DNA of 45,937 nucleotides from Sulfurimonadaceae bacterium (GTDB taxonomy: Bacteria > Campylobacterota > Campylobacteria > Campylobacterales > Sulfurimonadaceae), in contig JADGDM010000017.1 in the NCBI GenBank assembly GCA_016744905.1, forward strand, positions 1-45,937, written 5' to 3'. Of the stretch, positions 35,078 to 43,054 are shown piece by piece. Each line of letters starts with the position of its first letter. Position 1 is the first letter of the stretch. The notes under the pieces are model-generated. The model was not told where the DNA came from and made no database searches. It saw only the letters and a list, made by a program, of their open reading frames with translations. Both the position numbers and the translations under genes were made by a program.

Positions 35078-36102
35078 TGAACTTAACACCAACGGGGCAA
35101 GCACAATTTGATGAGATGAGTATGGCAGAAAAAACAGCCATCTTTTTATTACAACTTGGTGAAGATGTAACTGCTACGATATTTGCGAATATGAGTGTTG
35201 ATGCAATTACCGAAATTTCAAAGTATATAGCCCTTAATAAATCTATTGACAAGGGTATCGGAGCAGCTGTTTTAGAAGAATTTCATGCCATTATTCAATC
35301 AAATCAGTATTTGAATACAGGTGGTTTAGAGTATGCAAAAGAGATTTTATACCGTTCTTTAGGTGAAGATGAAGCAAAAAAAGTATTGGATCGTTTATCC
35401 AAAACTATGCAGAGTTCACAAAATTTTGCCTATCTTTCAAAAATCAAGCCTCAGCAACTTGCGGACTTTATTCAAAATGAGCATCCACAAACGGTTGCAC
35501 TTATTTTAGCGCATATGGACGCAACAGAAGCGGCTGAGACCTTAGGAATATTCCCTGATGATCTACGCGCTGAAGTCGCCATGAGAATGGCAAAGCTGGG
35601 GGATATCTCTCCTTCAGTCATTAAGCGTGTCTCTGCGGTACTTGAATCCAAACTCGAATCTCTTGCTTCATACAAAGTCGAAGTTGGTGGACCACGTTCT
35701 GTTGCAGATATCTTTAATAGATTGGGTGCTAAATCTTCAAAAAGTACACTTTCTCATATTGAACAGATTGATGAGCAGTTGGCATCATCCATTAAAGAGA
35801 TGATGTTTACCTTTGAAGATATTACAGGGCTTGATAACAATGCTATTCGTGAAGTGCTTAAAACGGCAGATAAAAAAGACCTTATGTTGGCACTTAAATC
35901 TTCTCCTGAAGAATTGAAAGAGAAATTCTTTGCTAATATGTCACAACGTGCGGCAGATGCATTCTCTGAAGAGATGCAGTTTATGGGCGCTGTGAAGATG
36001 AAAGAAGTTGAAGCTGCCCAGCGCGCTATCGTTGATGCGGTGCAACAGCTTTCTGAACAAGGTATCATTCAAATGGGTGATAGTGATGAGATGGTAGAGT
36101 AA
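35077..36102 (+). CDS. fliG: Flagellar switch protein FliG
   Basis: This 341-residue protein couples the stator to the rotor. MSMAEKTAIFLLQLGED begins the N-terminal domain. The EHPQTVA motif of the middle domain is present as NEHPQTVALILAHM, and the C-terminal charged motor region includes MFTFEDITGLDNNAIREVLK. The ATG overlaps the fliF stop by one base. One AGCGCGCT occurs at 36020. Confidence 0.96.
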   Translation: MNLTPTGQAQFDEMSMAEKTAIFLLQLGEDVTATIFANMSVDAITEISKYIALNKSIDKGIGAAVLEEFHAIIQSNQYLNTGGLEYAKEILYRSLGEDEAKKVLDRLSKTMQSSQNFAYLSKIKPQQLADFIQNEHPQTVALILAHMDATEAAETLGIFPDDLRAEVAMRMAKLGDISPSVIKRVSAVLESKLESLASYKVEVGGPRSVADIFNRLGAKSSKSTLSHIEQIDEQLASSIKEMMFTFEDITGLDNNAIREVLKTADKKDLMLALKSSPEELKEKFFANMSQRAADAFSEEMQFMGAVKMKEVEAAQRAIVDAVQQLSEQGIIQMGDSDEMVE

Positions 36103-36105
36103 ACG

Positions 36106-36942
36106 ATGGAAATTGTAATCACCCAAGATCGCGCTGAAAAACATAAAATAAATAAATACACATTTAAAGTGTTGGCGATGGGTGCTGCAAATGAAAAAGT
36201 GAATGTACATGGGGATGATTTTCAACCTCTGTATGCGTCACAGACCAATGAAAGTGCGCAAGAAGATCAAAATCTTGACAATGGTGAAGACTTTTCTGAA
36301 GTTCAAGAGCGTACACATGCAAATGAAGCAAGTAGTGCGTCAAAAGATGCTTTGGTTGAGTCACTGTTAAAGAAAACAGATGAAATGAGTTCTAACTTTA
36401 TTAAGATGCAGATGAAGCTTGAAGATAAAGATGAAGAGATGAAAGTGGCAGTCGAAGAGGCTAAAAAGTTGGCTTATGAAGAGGGTGTTCAAGCAGGTAT
36501 TTCTCAAGAGCAAAGTAATGGAGAAAATAGTTATAGTGAGTCACTTGAGCGTTTTGGTGACTCTGTAAAAACATTAGAACAGAGTTCGGAAACATTTTCT
36601 ACGGCATTAGAAAGCATCAAGTCAGAGCTATTAAATGCTGCCTTGGAAATTTCTAAAGAGGTCGTTGATGCAGAAGTGAGTGAACACTCCTCTGTGGTAG
36701 CGCTCTCACTGAGCAACACTTTAATAGATGAGTTAAAAGAGGCATCCGCCATTACACTAAAGGTCAATCCACAAGATCATGGACCTATCTCGGAACAGTT
36801 AGGCTCATTAAAACATGTTGAGATTGTCTCAGACAGTGCCATTGGTGCGGGCGGTGTAGTCGCTTTAAGTGATGTTGGTAATATAGACTCTGAATTAATC
36901 AAAAGATTTGAAAGAATCAAGCGCGCTGCGCTTAGCGAATAG
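36106..36942 (+). CDS. fliH: Flagellar export regulator FliH
   Basis: This 278-residue protein is probably FliH, which regulates the export ATPase FliI. The N-terminal half is acidic and disordered with coiled-coil segments (about 85-160). The C-terminal half resembles the FliH/HrpE family (LLNAALEISKEVVDAEVSE; IVSDSAIGAGGVVALSD). Its place just after fliG is standard. The last part overlaps no other real gene; the dxs start lies 26 nt downstream. Confidence 0.88.
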   Translation: MEIVITQDRAEKHKINKYTFKVLAMGAANEKVNVHGDDFQPLYASQTNESAQEDQNLDNGEDFSEVQERTHANEASSASKDALVESLLKKTDEMSSNFIKMQMKLEDKDEEMKVAVEEAKKLAYEEGVQAGISQEQSNGENSYSESLERFGDSVKTLEQSSETFSTALESIKSELLNAALEISKEVVDAEVSEHSSVVALSLSNTLIDELKEASAITLKVNPQDHGPISEQLGSLKHVEIVSDSAIGAGGVVALSDVGNIDSELIKRFERIKRAALSE

Positions 36943-36967
36943 AAATTATAAAATAAAGACGAAACAT

Positions 36968-38794
36968 ATGAATATTAAAAATAATAACATTGCTGAATTA
37001 GAAAAAGTTTGTCAAGATATCAGAGAGAGAATATTAGAAGTTGTCAGTAAAAATGGAGGACATCTAAGTTCAACTTTAGGTGCAACTGAAATTATCGTGG
37101 CAATGCATAAGGTCTTTGATTCTGAAGAAAATCCTTTTATATTTGATGTTTCTCATCAAGCGTATGCGCATAAACTACTGACAGGAAGATGGTTAGAATT
37201 TGAGTCACTACGACAGTTTGGTGGTTTAAGTGGATATACAAAGCCAAGTGAGTCAAAGCATGATTTTTTTGTTGCAGGACACAGCTCAACTTCAATTTCT
37301 TTAGGCGTAGGTGCGGCAAAATCTATTGCTCTAAAAGGTCAAAGTAACACGCGTGTCCCTATTGCTTTGATCGGTGATGGCTCATTAACAGCGGGCATGG
37401 TTTATGAGGCAATGAATGAACTCGGTGATTTGAAATTGCCACTAATTATTATTTTAAATGACAATGAGATGAGTATTGCAAAGCCAATTGGCGCAATTTC
37501 ACGCGTACTCAGTTCAGCGATGGCAGGACCTTTTTACCAAAAATTTAGAAATCATACTAAACATTTTCTTGAGAACTTTGGAGAAGGGGCACACTATATT
37601 GGTAAGCGTTTAGAAGAGTCTCTTAAACTGATTACTCCAGGCTTGATGTTTGAAGAGATGGGGATAGAGTATATTGGTCCCATTGATGGACATAACCTTA
37701 CCTCATTAATTGAAACCTTAGAGAAAGCAAAAGCTCTTAACAAACCTGTCATTATTCATGCTCAAACACTTAAAGGTAAGGGTTATGAGATTGCAGAGGG
37801 GCAACATGAAAAATGGCATGGAGTAGGTCCTTTTGATAGAAAAAGTGGTGACGCCAATAAAAAAGTAAGTAGTAAAAGTGCCACACAAATTTATACAGAA
37901 GCACTACTTCATTTAGCCAATCATAATGAGAAAATTGTTGGTGTTACTGCGGCGATGCCAAGTGGAACAGGAATGAGTAAACTTCTTGAAACATATCCTG
38001 AGCGATTTTGGGATGTGGCTATTGCAGAGCAACATGCTGTAACATCTATGGCTGCAATGGCTGCGGAGGGTTTTAAACCTTTTTGTACTATTTATTCTAC
38101 GTTTATGCAGCGCGCCTATGATCAAGTTATTCATGATATCTGTCTGATGGATCTTCCTGTTGTATTAACAATGGACAGAGCAGGGATTGTTGGAGAAGAT
38201 GGAGAGACCCATCAAGGGGTTTTTGATGTAAGTTTTTTACGTGCCATTCCCAATATGACACTCTTAGCTCCTCGTGATGAAAAATCATTTCATCAAGCGA
38301 TGGGTTTTGCTGCTTCATATGATCATCCATGTGGATTAAGATATCCACGCGGTAGTTTTTATGAAAATGACCTTGTTGAATCAACGCCATTTGTTTTAGG
38401 TAAATCTCAGCTCTTGCGTGCAACTCAGAGTAATGTTCTGTTTATTGGTTATGGTAATGGAGTTGGGCGCGCTGAAGCAGCGGCACAATTGATGGATAGT
38501 GAAATGTCACTACTTGACCTTCGTTTTGTTAAACCTTTAGATGAAGAGATGTTAAGTAACCTTAGTAAAACACATAAACAGTGGTTTGTATTTTCTGATA
38601 CTTCTAAAGCTGGTGGGGTTGCGAGTGCTCTTTTAGAATTTTTAAATGATCAAAATATTTTAGATGTATCCGTACACTCTTTTGAATATAGTGATAAGTT
38701 TATCACTCATGGCAATACGACTAAGGTTGAAGAGTCATTAGGCCTTCTTCCTTCTCAGTTGGCTCAGAGCGTAAAAGAGATTATTAAAGCCTAA
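36968..38794 (+). CDS. dxs: 1-deoxy-D-xylulose-5-phosphate synthase
   Basis: This 608-residue thiamine-diphosphate enzyme starts the non-mevalonate isoprenoid pathway from pyruvate and glyceraldehyde 3-phosphate. VSKNGGHLSSTLGATEI, FDVSHQAYAHKLLTGR, the TPP motif beginning GDGSLTAG, PIDGHN and DRAGIVGEDGETHQG are typical. ATG 36968 gives the usual start; the longer frame back to 36908 lies within fliH. fliH-dxs adjacency is known in Helicobacter. Confidence 0.96.
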   Translation: MNIKNNNIAELEKVCQDIRERILEVVSKNGGHLSSTLGATEIIVAMHKVFDSEENPFIFDVSHQAYAHKLLTGRWLEFESLRQFGGLSGYTKPSESKHDFFVAGHSSTSISLGVGAAKSIALKGQSNTRVPIALIGDGSLTAGMVYEAMNELGDLKLPLIIILNDNEMSIAKPIGAISRVLSSAMAGPFYQKFRNHTKHFLENFGEGAHYIGKRLEESLKLITPGLMFEEMGIEYIGPIDGHNLTSLIETLEKAKALNKPVIIHAQTLKGKGYEIAEGQHEKWHGVGPFDRKSGDANKKVSSKSATQIYTEALLHLANHNEKIVGVTAAMPSGTGMSKLLETYPERFWDVAIAEQHAVTSMAAMAAEGFKPFCTIYSTFMQRAYDQVIHDICLMDLPVVLTMDRAGIVGEDGETHQGVFDVSFLRAIPNMTLLAPRDEKSFHQAMGFAASYDHPCGLRYPRGSFYENDLVESTPFVLGKSQLLRATQSNVLFIGYGNGVGRAEAAAQLMDSEMSLLDLRFVKPLDEEMLSNLSKTHKQWFVFSDTSKAGGVASALLEFLNDQNILDVSVHSFEYSDKFITHGNTTKVEESLGLLPSQLAQSVKEIIKA

Positions 38795-38798
38795 TTCT

Positions 38799-39365
38799 TT
38801 GTTTAGTGTCTCTGATCATAGTTCGCATACTTATGAAATTAAAAAATCTAAATTTATCGCGCATCTCTTTCCTTATAGTGATTTTGAGTCTATTTTAGAA
38901 GCACTCAAAATCGAACATCCTAAAGCACGTCACTTTGTTAATGCATTTAGAACAATGAATGAGCATAGGCAAATTGTTGAAGGTAGTAGTGATGATGGTG
39001 AACCAAAAGGTACATCAGGAAAGCCTTCTTTGGCAGTTTTAAGCGGCAATGAATTAATGAATGTTGGTGTCATTGTAGTACGATATTTTGGTGGAACTAA
39101 ATTGGGTACGGGTGGTTTAGTACGTGCTTATGGAGAGAGTGTCAATTTAATTATTCAAAAAAGTGAATTAAATAGTTTTTTTGTAGAAGAATTTTTTGAA
39201 TGCTCATGTTTGTACAGTAATATAGGAAAAGTAGAGTATTTATTGGTACAAAACAGTATTAAAGTAATAAAAAAAGAATTTGGGGTTGAAGGTGCAGAGT
39301 TTACACTGAGTGCAGCCTTGAGTAATAAAGAGAAATTTGAAGAGGATGCAAAAGTATATATATGA
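38799..39365 (+). CDS. yigZ: YigZ/IMPACT family protein
   Basis: This 188-residue protein of the YigZ/IMPACT family has the conserved block KARHFVNAFRT, SSDDGEPKGTSGKP and VIVVRYFGGTKLGTGGLVRAYG, followed by a ferredoxin-like C-terminal domain. Proposed roles involve translation or protease regulation, none firm in bacteria. The start is TTG 38799, 4 nt after the dxs stop, without a strong ribosome site, so translation is probably coupled. Confidence 0.92.
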   Translation: MFSVSDHSSHTYEIKKSKFIAHLFPYSDFESILEALKIEHPKARHFVNAFRTMNEHRQIVEGSSDDGEPKGTSGKPSLAVLSGNELMNVGVIVVRYFGGTKLGTGGLVRAYGESVNLIIQKSELNSFFVEEFFECSCLYSNIGKVEYLLVQNSIKVIKKEFGVEGAEFTLSAALSNKEKFEEDAKVYI

Positions 39366-40465
39366 TTAAATTATTTTTGATTTTACAACTGATTCTTTTC
39401 TCCCTTCATGCACATGAAGAAACTGCTCAAAATGAAAAAACTTGGGAAGATCTCTCTCCTCTAGCCAATGGTTATGACTGGATTCAACTGACTTCAGGAG
39501 AGTGGTTAAAGGGTGAACTTTTAGCTATGTATAAAGAAAAAGTTGAATTTGACTCTAAAGAGTTAAAACTTTTAAGCCTAGATTTTGAAGATATTAGACA
39601 GATTAAAACGTATTATATGCAGACAATAAATGTAGAAGACCTAGCCATATTAAAAGGCCGTCTGTTTATTTATGAAGATAATGTTATTTTTACTATGGGC
39701 GAAGATCAAGTAGACTTTAATCGTTCTCAGATTATCTCTATTGCACATGGGGGTGATTATGAAAGTGATTATTGGTCGGGTAAGGTATCAGTTGGTCTTG
39801 ATATTAGCGATGGTAATACCAGAAAGCTAGATTTTAACTCAAAGGTTACTATTAAGAGACGTACTCCAAAGGTTCGTGCCATTTTTGATTATACAGGTAT
39901 TGTAGGTTATCAAAGTGCCAGTAGTGAGGAAGATGTAGTATTGGTAAGTGAAAATCATCGTGCCAACCTGGATATAGATTATTTTAAAACAAAATACTTT
40001 TTTTTACGACCACTGATCTCGGAGTATTATATTGATCCTTTTCAAAATATTGAAGGACGAACAACTTTAGGGATAGGACTGGGATATACAATATTTGACA
40101 CCAGTAAACTTGAAGTAGACCTTTCAGCAGGACCCGTATATAAATATACAGTTTTTGTAAGTGTTTTAGAAGGCAGTGATCGTAAAGTTGGTTCTCCCTC
40201 TTTTACTTTCGATATCAATAGTGAATATGAGGTTTCAGATACGGTTGATTATAAGTTTGAATATAGTCTGAGTGTTCTCAACAAAGAATCAGGAAGCTTA
40301 ACGCACCATATGGTGAATACATTTGAGACTGAATTTATTAATGATTTTGACATTGATATTGCATTTATGTGGGATTATGTAAAAGATCCCATCTTACGAG
40401 AAGATGGGACAAAACCTGTACAAAATGATGTTCGTTTAATGCTCAATATTGGATATGAATTTTAA
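39362..40465 (+). CDS. DUF481 outer-membrane protein
   Basis: This protein of 367 residues has a signal peptide (about 1-16, ending LHAH). Residues 35-130 are a beta domain (SGEWLKGELLAMYKEKVEF). The DUF481 barrel-like region follows, with SVGLDISDGNTRKLDFNSKV and a C-terminal aromatic strand ending IGYEF. DUF481 proteins are putative salt-induced outer-membrane proteins of unknown role. It overlaps yigZ by 4 nt and ends the run. Its stop interlocks with the convergent EI24 gene. Confidence 0.85.
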   Translation: MIKLFLILQLILFSLHAHEETAQNEKTWEDLSPLANGYDWIQLTSGEWLKGELLAMYKEKVEFDSKELKLLSLDFEDIRQIKTYYMQTINVEDLAILKGRLFIYEDNVIFTMGEDQVDFNRSQIISIAHGGDYESDYWSGKVSVGLDISDGNTRKLDFNSKVTIKRRTPKVRAIFDYTGIVGYQSASSEEDVVLVSENHRANLDIDYFKTKYFFLRPLISEYYIDPFQNIEGRTTLGIGLGYTIFDTSKLEVDLSAGPVYKYTVFVSVLEGSDRKVGSPSFTFDINSEYEVSDTVDYKFEYSLSVLNKESGSLTHHMVNTFETEFINDFDIDIAFMWDYVKDPILREDGTKPVQNDVRLMLNIGYEF

Positions 40466-41238
40466 AGTTCTCTCTCTTTTTGAAGTAGAAAAAAGTAATT
40501 ATGCGTCATATAAATGACATAAAATGATGTCGTTACCAAGATAACACCTGGGATTAATGAAAAGAGATAAAGTATTAGTGTTTTAAATCGAATAAGATTA
40601 GATGCGTCAATTTTAACAATTTTGTACTCTTTTTTACTCATCATAGAGGAAGTAATATCATAATTTAGCATCTTATGAAAGAAGTAGTAAAAAGGAATAT
40701 TTAAAATTACAATACCAATGGCAGGTATAAAATACAGTGGTATAAATAATAAAAACATAAATATAGTAATAAAAATTGTTTTAAAGAGAAAAAAGAGTGA
40801 AGAGATGAGATTTCCATATCCATCAAGTTTGATTTCTGAATAGTGTCTTTTATGTATAACGCGTACGATAGCGGGTGTGAGAAATCCTATAATAATTATG
40901 GCCAAGATAACAGAGAAAATGAGAACAAAAAATAGACCTATGGTGTAGATAAAAAACTTCATAATAGAAGATGTCCATTCGTTGTTTAAAAGATACTCTA
41001 TAATGCCAGAACCCGTGTAGGTCTCATCATAGCTTTCACTAACTTGCACTCCATCTTCTATATAAGAGTTACTGCTTTGAATATGAAAACTTTGATCTGA
41101 TAACTTATCCAAGCCAATATCTGCACTGAGAAAAAATAGAAAAGATAAAATACTGATGGTTAGGATAAAAGGGAAGAGAGTAAGTTTAAGCATTGAAGGA
41201 GTGAAAAAATCCTTAATGCTTTTTACAAGTAGTGTCAT
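40462..41238 (-). CDS. EI24-family membrane protein
   Basis: This 258-residue integral membrane protein has about five hydrophobic segments and the EI24/CysZ-like pattern: FTPSMLKLTLFPFIL at the start, FLTPAIVRVIHKRHY in the middle, and LNIPFYYFFHKMLNYD. CysZ members carry sulfate; with no cysteine genes nearby and clear divergence, the substrate here is unknown. It follows the YtfJ-like gene with a one-base overlap. Confidence 0.8.
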   Translation of the reverse strand: MTLLVKSIKDFFTPSMLKLTLFPFILTISILSFLFFLSADIGLDKLSDQSFHIQSSNSYIEDGVQVSESYDETYTGSGIIEYLLNNEWTSSIMKFFIYTIGLFFVLIFSVILAIIIIGFLTPAIVRVIHKRHYSEIKLDGYGNLISSLFFLFKTIFITIFMFLLFIPLYFIPAIGIVILNIPFYYFFHKMLNYDITSSMMSKKEYKIVKIDASNLIRFKTLILYLFSLIPGVILVTTSFYVIYMTHNYFFLLQKEREL

Positions 41239-41756
41239 TAAATATGTGTTTTGATTATATTGATAAGTTTATCAACGTCTTTTTGTTCAAGTTTTCCTTG
41301 ATATTCAAACAGGAGTGAACCATCTTTATCAAAACATAAAATATTTGAACTGTCATCTTTAAGTTTCCATGCGTCAACGAGTGTTTTATCTAAATCTTTA
41401 AGATAAAGTGTGTGGGGATATTTTTCTTGTTTTTTCTTTAAAGATTTTGCAATTGCAAAGTTTGGTAGCCAGGTTGCTTTCATATTAATGATTGCAATAG
41501 AACCATAGGTCGTTCTATCAAACTCTTGTTCTTTGATTTGAGTACTCACATGCTCGTTCATGTTTTTTTCGTCTGGATCAACATAAAACATAAGGAGTAC
41601 CTTATCTTTTATCTCACTACTGTTCCAAGAACTTCCATCAAGACGACCGCCTTTATCATCACTTAATTCAACACTTGGTGGTACTTTCCCTATTTCTAAG
41701 GCTGAGAGGTCAAGACTGATTAGTAGAACCAGTAGGCTAAAAATTATTTTCTTCAT
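41238..41756 (-). CDS. ytfJ: YtfJ-like periplasmic thioredoxin-fold protein
   Basis: This 172-residue protein has a signal peptide (about 1-19) and a thioredoxin-like fold without the CxxC motif: the active-site position reads YVDPDEKNMNEH. The pattern MKATWLPNFAIAKSLKKKQEKYP and LVDAWKLKDDSSNILCFDKDG matches the YtfJ family. Its role is unknown. The start is ATG behind GGAG, with TACAAT (minus strand, 41784-41789) as a likely -10. Confidence 0.78.
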   Translation of the reverse strand: MKKIIFSLLVLLISLDLSALEIGKVPPSVELSDDKGGRLDGSSWNSSEIKDKVLLMFYVDPDEKNMNEHVSTQIKEQEFDRTTYGSIAIINMKATWLPNFAIAKSLKKKQEKYPHTLYLKDLDKTLVDAWKLKDDSSNILCFDKDGSLLFEYQGKLEQKDVDKLINIIKTHI

Positions 41757-41836
41757 GTAGTCTCCAATATTAAAATTTAGTAGATTGTATCAAGAAGGGA
41801 TGAATAAGACAAATATTTTTTAAATATTTAATAGCT

Positions 41837-43054
41837 TTATATATTAGTGCCCGCTAAGTAAGCACTACTAAATGCAAATCTAAAGTTATAGCCACCGCGA
41901 TCACCAACAACATCAAGAACTTCTCCTGCAAAATAGAGACCAGATTGTAGTTTTGACTCCATTGTTTTATCATCAACCTCCAAGGTATCTACACCTCCAC
42001 CACTAACTTCTGCATGTTTAAGACCGTGAGTTTGTGAAACTTCAAATCTCCAGTCCTTTAGTAAGTGAGCGATTTTTTTACTCTCTTTTGTATTTAGATC
42101 TTGGCCACTACTACTTTCATCAATACGTGCACTACGTAAAACTTGAAGTGCCAGCTTTATCGGAATAAGCCCACTTAGCAGGTTTACCATGTTTGCCTGT
42201 GGAATATTTTTACACATCTGTATAATCTTATTGGAAAGTGATTGCTTATCATAACGAGGAAGTAGATCAAGTGAAATTTCAGTACGTGCATAATTTAAAA
42301 GTGCATGTGCAGCGCGCTGGGATATATCCAATATAGCAAATCCAGATATTCCATACTTTGTAAACAGTATGTCTCCTTCACTGATTTTATCAAGATCTCC
42401 ATTTATTCGTAGTGACACTTTTGCTTGCTGTTTAACACCACTTAATTTACTATATATATTGCCCTCAAGTTCAAGTTGTACTAAAGATGCATAGGTTGGA
42501 TGAACCGTGTGCTTAAACACTTTTGCAAAGTTTAAACCATCCTCGCATGAGCCTAGTTGTGGGGCTGCTGCAAGTCCTGTAGTAATGAGTAATTTATCAA
42601 ATGTTAACTTTTGATCATTTTCATCAAGGAGAATAAAAGAGTTGGTATCTTTTGAGACCGACTTAATAGTGGTGTCACAAAGAATTTTAACCCCTAAATT
42701 AGAGGCATAGTTTTCAAAACTAATGACAACGGACTTGGCTTCGTTTGAGAGAGGATAAACCCGACCGTCATCTTTAATATCTAAAAAAAGACCCATATTT
42801 TGGCAAAATTTTTCAAAATCGTCAAAACCAAATGTCTTAAGGGCGTAAGAGACAAAGTTTGGATTTTCACTGGCGTAATTTTCAGACGTGGCATCTGTAT
42901 TGGTGATATTACATCGTCCATTACCTGAGGCAAGAATTTTCTTTCCGACCTTAGAGTTTTTTTCTATTAAGGTTACATCTAAGCCTCGTTTACGTGCAGT
43001 AATCGCAGCAAACAGTCCCGCTGCACCTGCTCCAATAATGGCTATTTTACTCAA
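41837..43054 (-). CDS. HI0933/YhiN-family flavoprotein (paralogue 2)
   Basis: This 405-residue FAD protein belongs to the same family as the one at 15210-16442 but is clearly divergent from it. GAGAAGLFAAITARKRG, ASGNGRCNITNT and the C-terminal AGEVLDVVGDRGGYNFRFAF give the FAD-binding regions. The start is TTG, and the gene overlaps the upstream EAL gene by 8 nt. Substrate is unknown. Two paralogues may act on different substrates. Confidence 0.9.
   Translation of the reverse strand: MSKIAIIGAGAAGLFAAITARKRGLDVTLIEKNSKVGKKILASGNGRCNITNTDATSENYASENPNFVSYALKTFGFDDFEKFCQNMGLFLDIKDDGRVYPLSNEAKSVVISFENYASNLGVKILCDTTIKSVSKDTNSFILLDENDQKLTFDKLLITTGLAAAPQLGSCEDGLNFAKVFKHTVHPTYASLVQLELEGNIYSKLSGVKQQAKVSLRINGDLDKISEGDILFTKYGISGFAILDISQRAAHALLNYARTEISLDLLPRYDKQSLSNKIIQMCKNIPQANMVNLLSGLIPIKLALQVLRSARIDESSSGQDLNTKESKKIAHLLKDWRFEVSQTHGLKHAEVSGGGVDTLEVDDKTMESKLQSGLYFAGEVLDVVGDRGGYNFRFAFSSAYLAGTNI

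Larger units (their letters stand above)
1578..42318. repeat. Dispersed palindrome AGCGCGCT, 22 copies
   Basis: First bases of the copies: 1578, 5813, 6382, 8284, 9854, 14922, 15529, 15895, 16044, 16219, 19479, 22603, 23245, 23873, 25600, 26818, 31561, 32394, 32870, 36020, 36920, 42311. All lie within coding sequences, in both gene orientations. The commonest extended form is CAGCGCGCTG (7 copies). Near variants with other first two bases before CGCGCT are fewer in total (about 14). The element has no fixed codon meaning. Confidence 0.9.

Noticed and set aside
36908-36967. N-terminal extension of dxs
   Set aside because: It is within fliH in another frame; Dxs proteins start close to ATG 36968.
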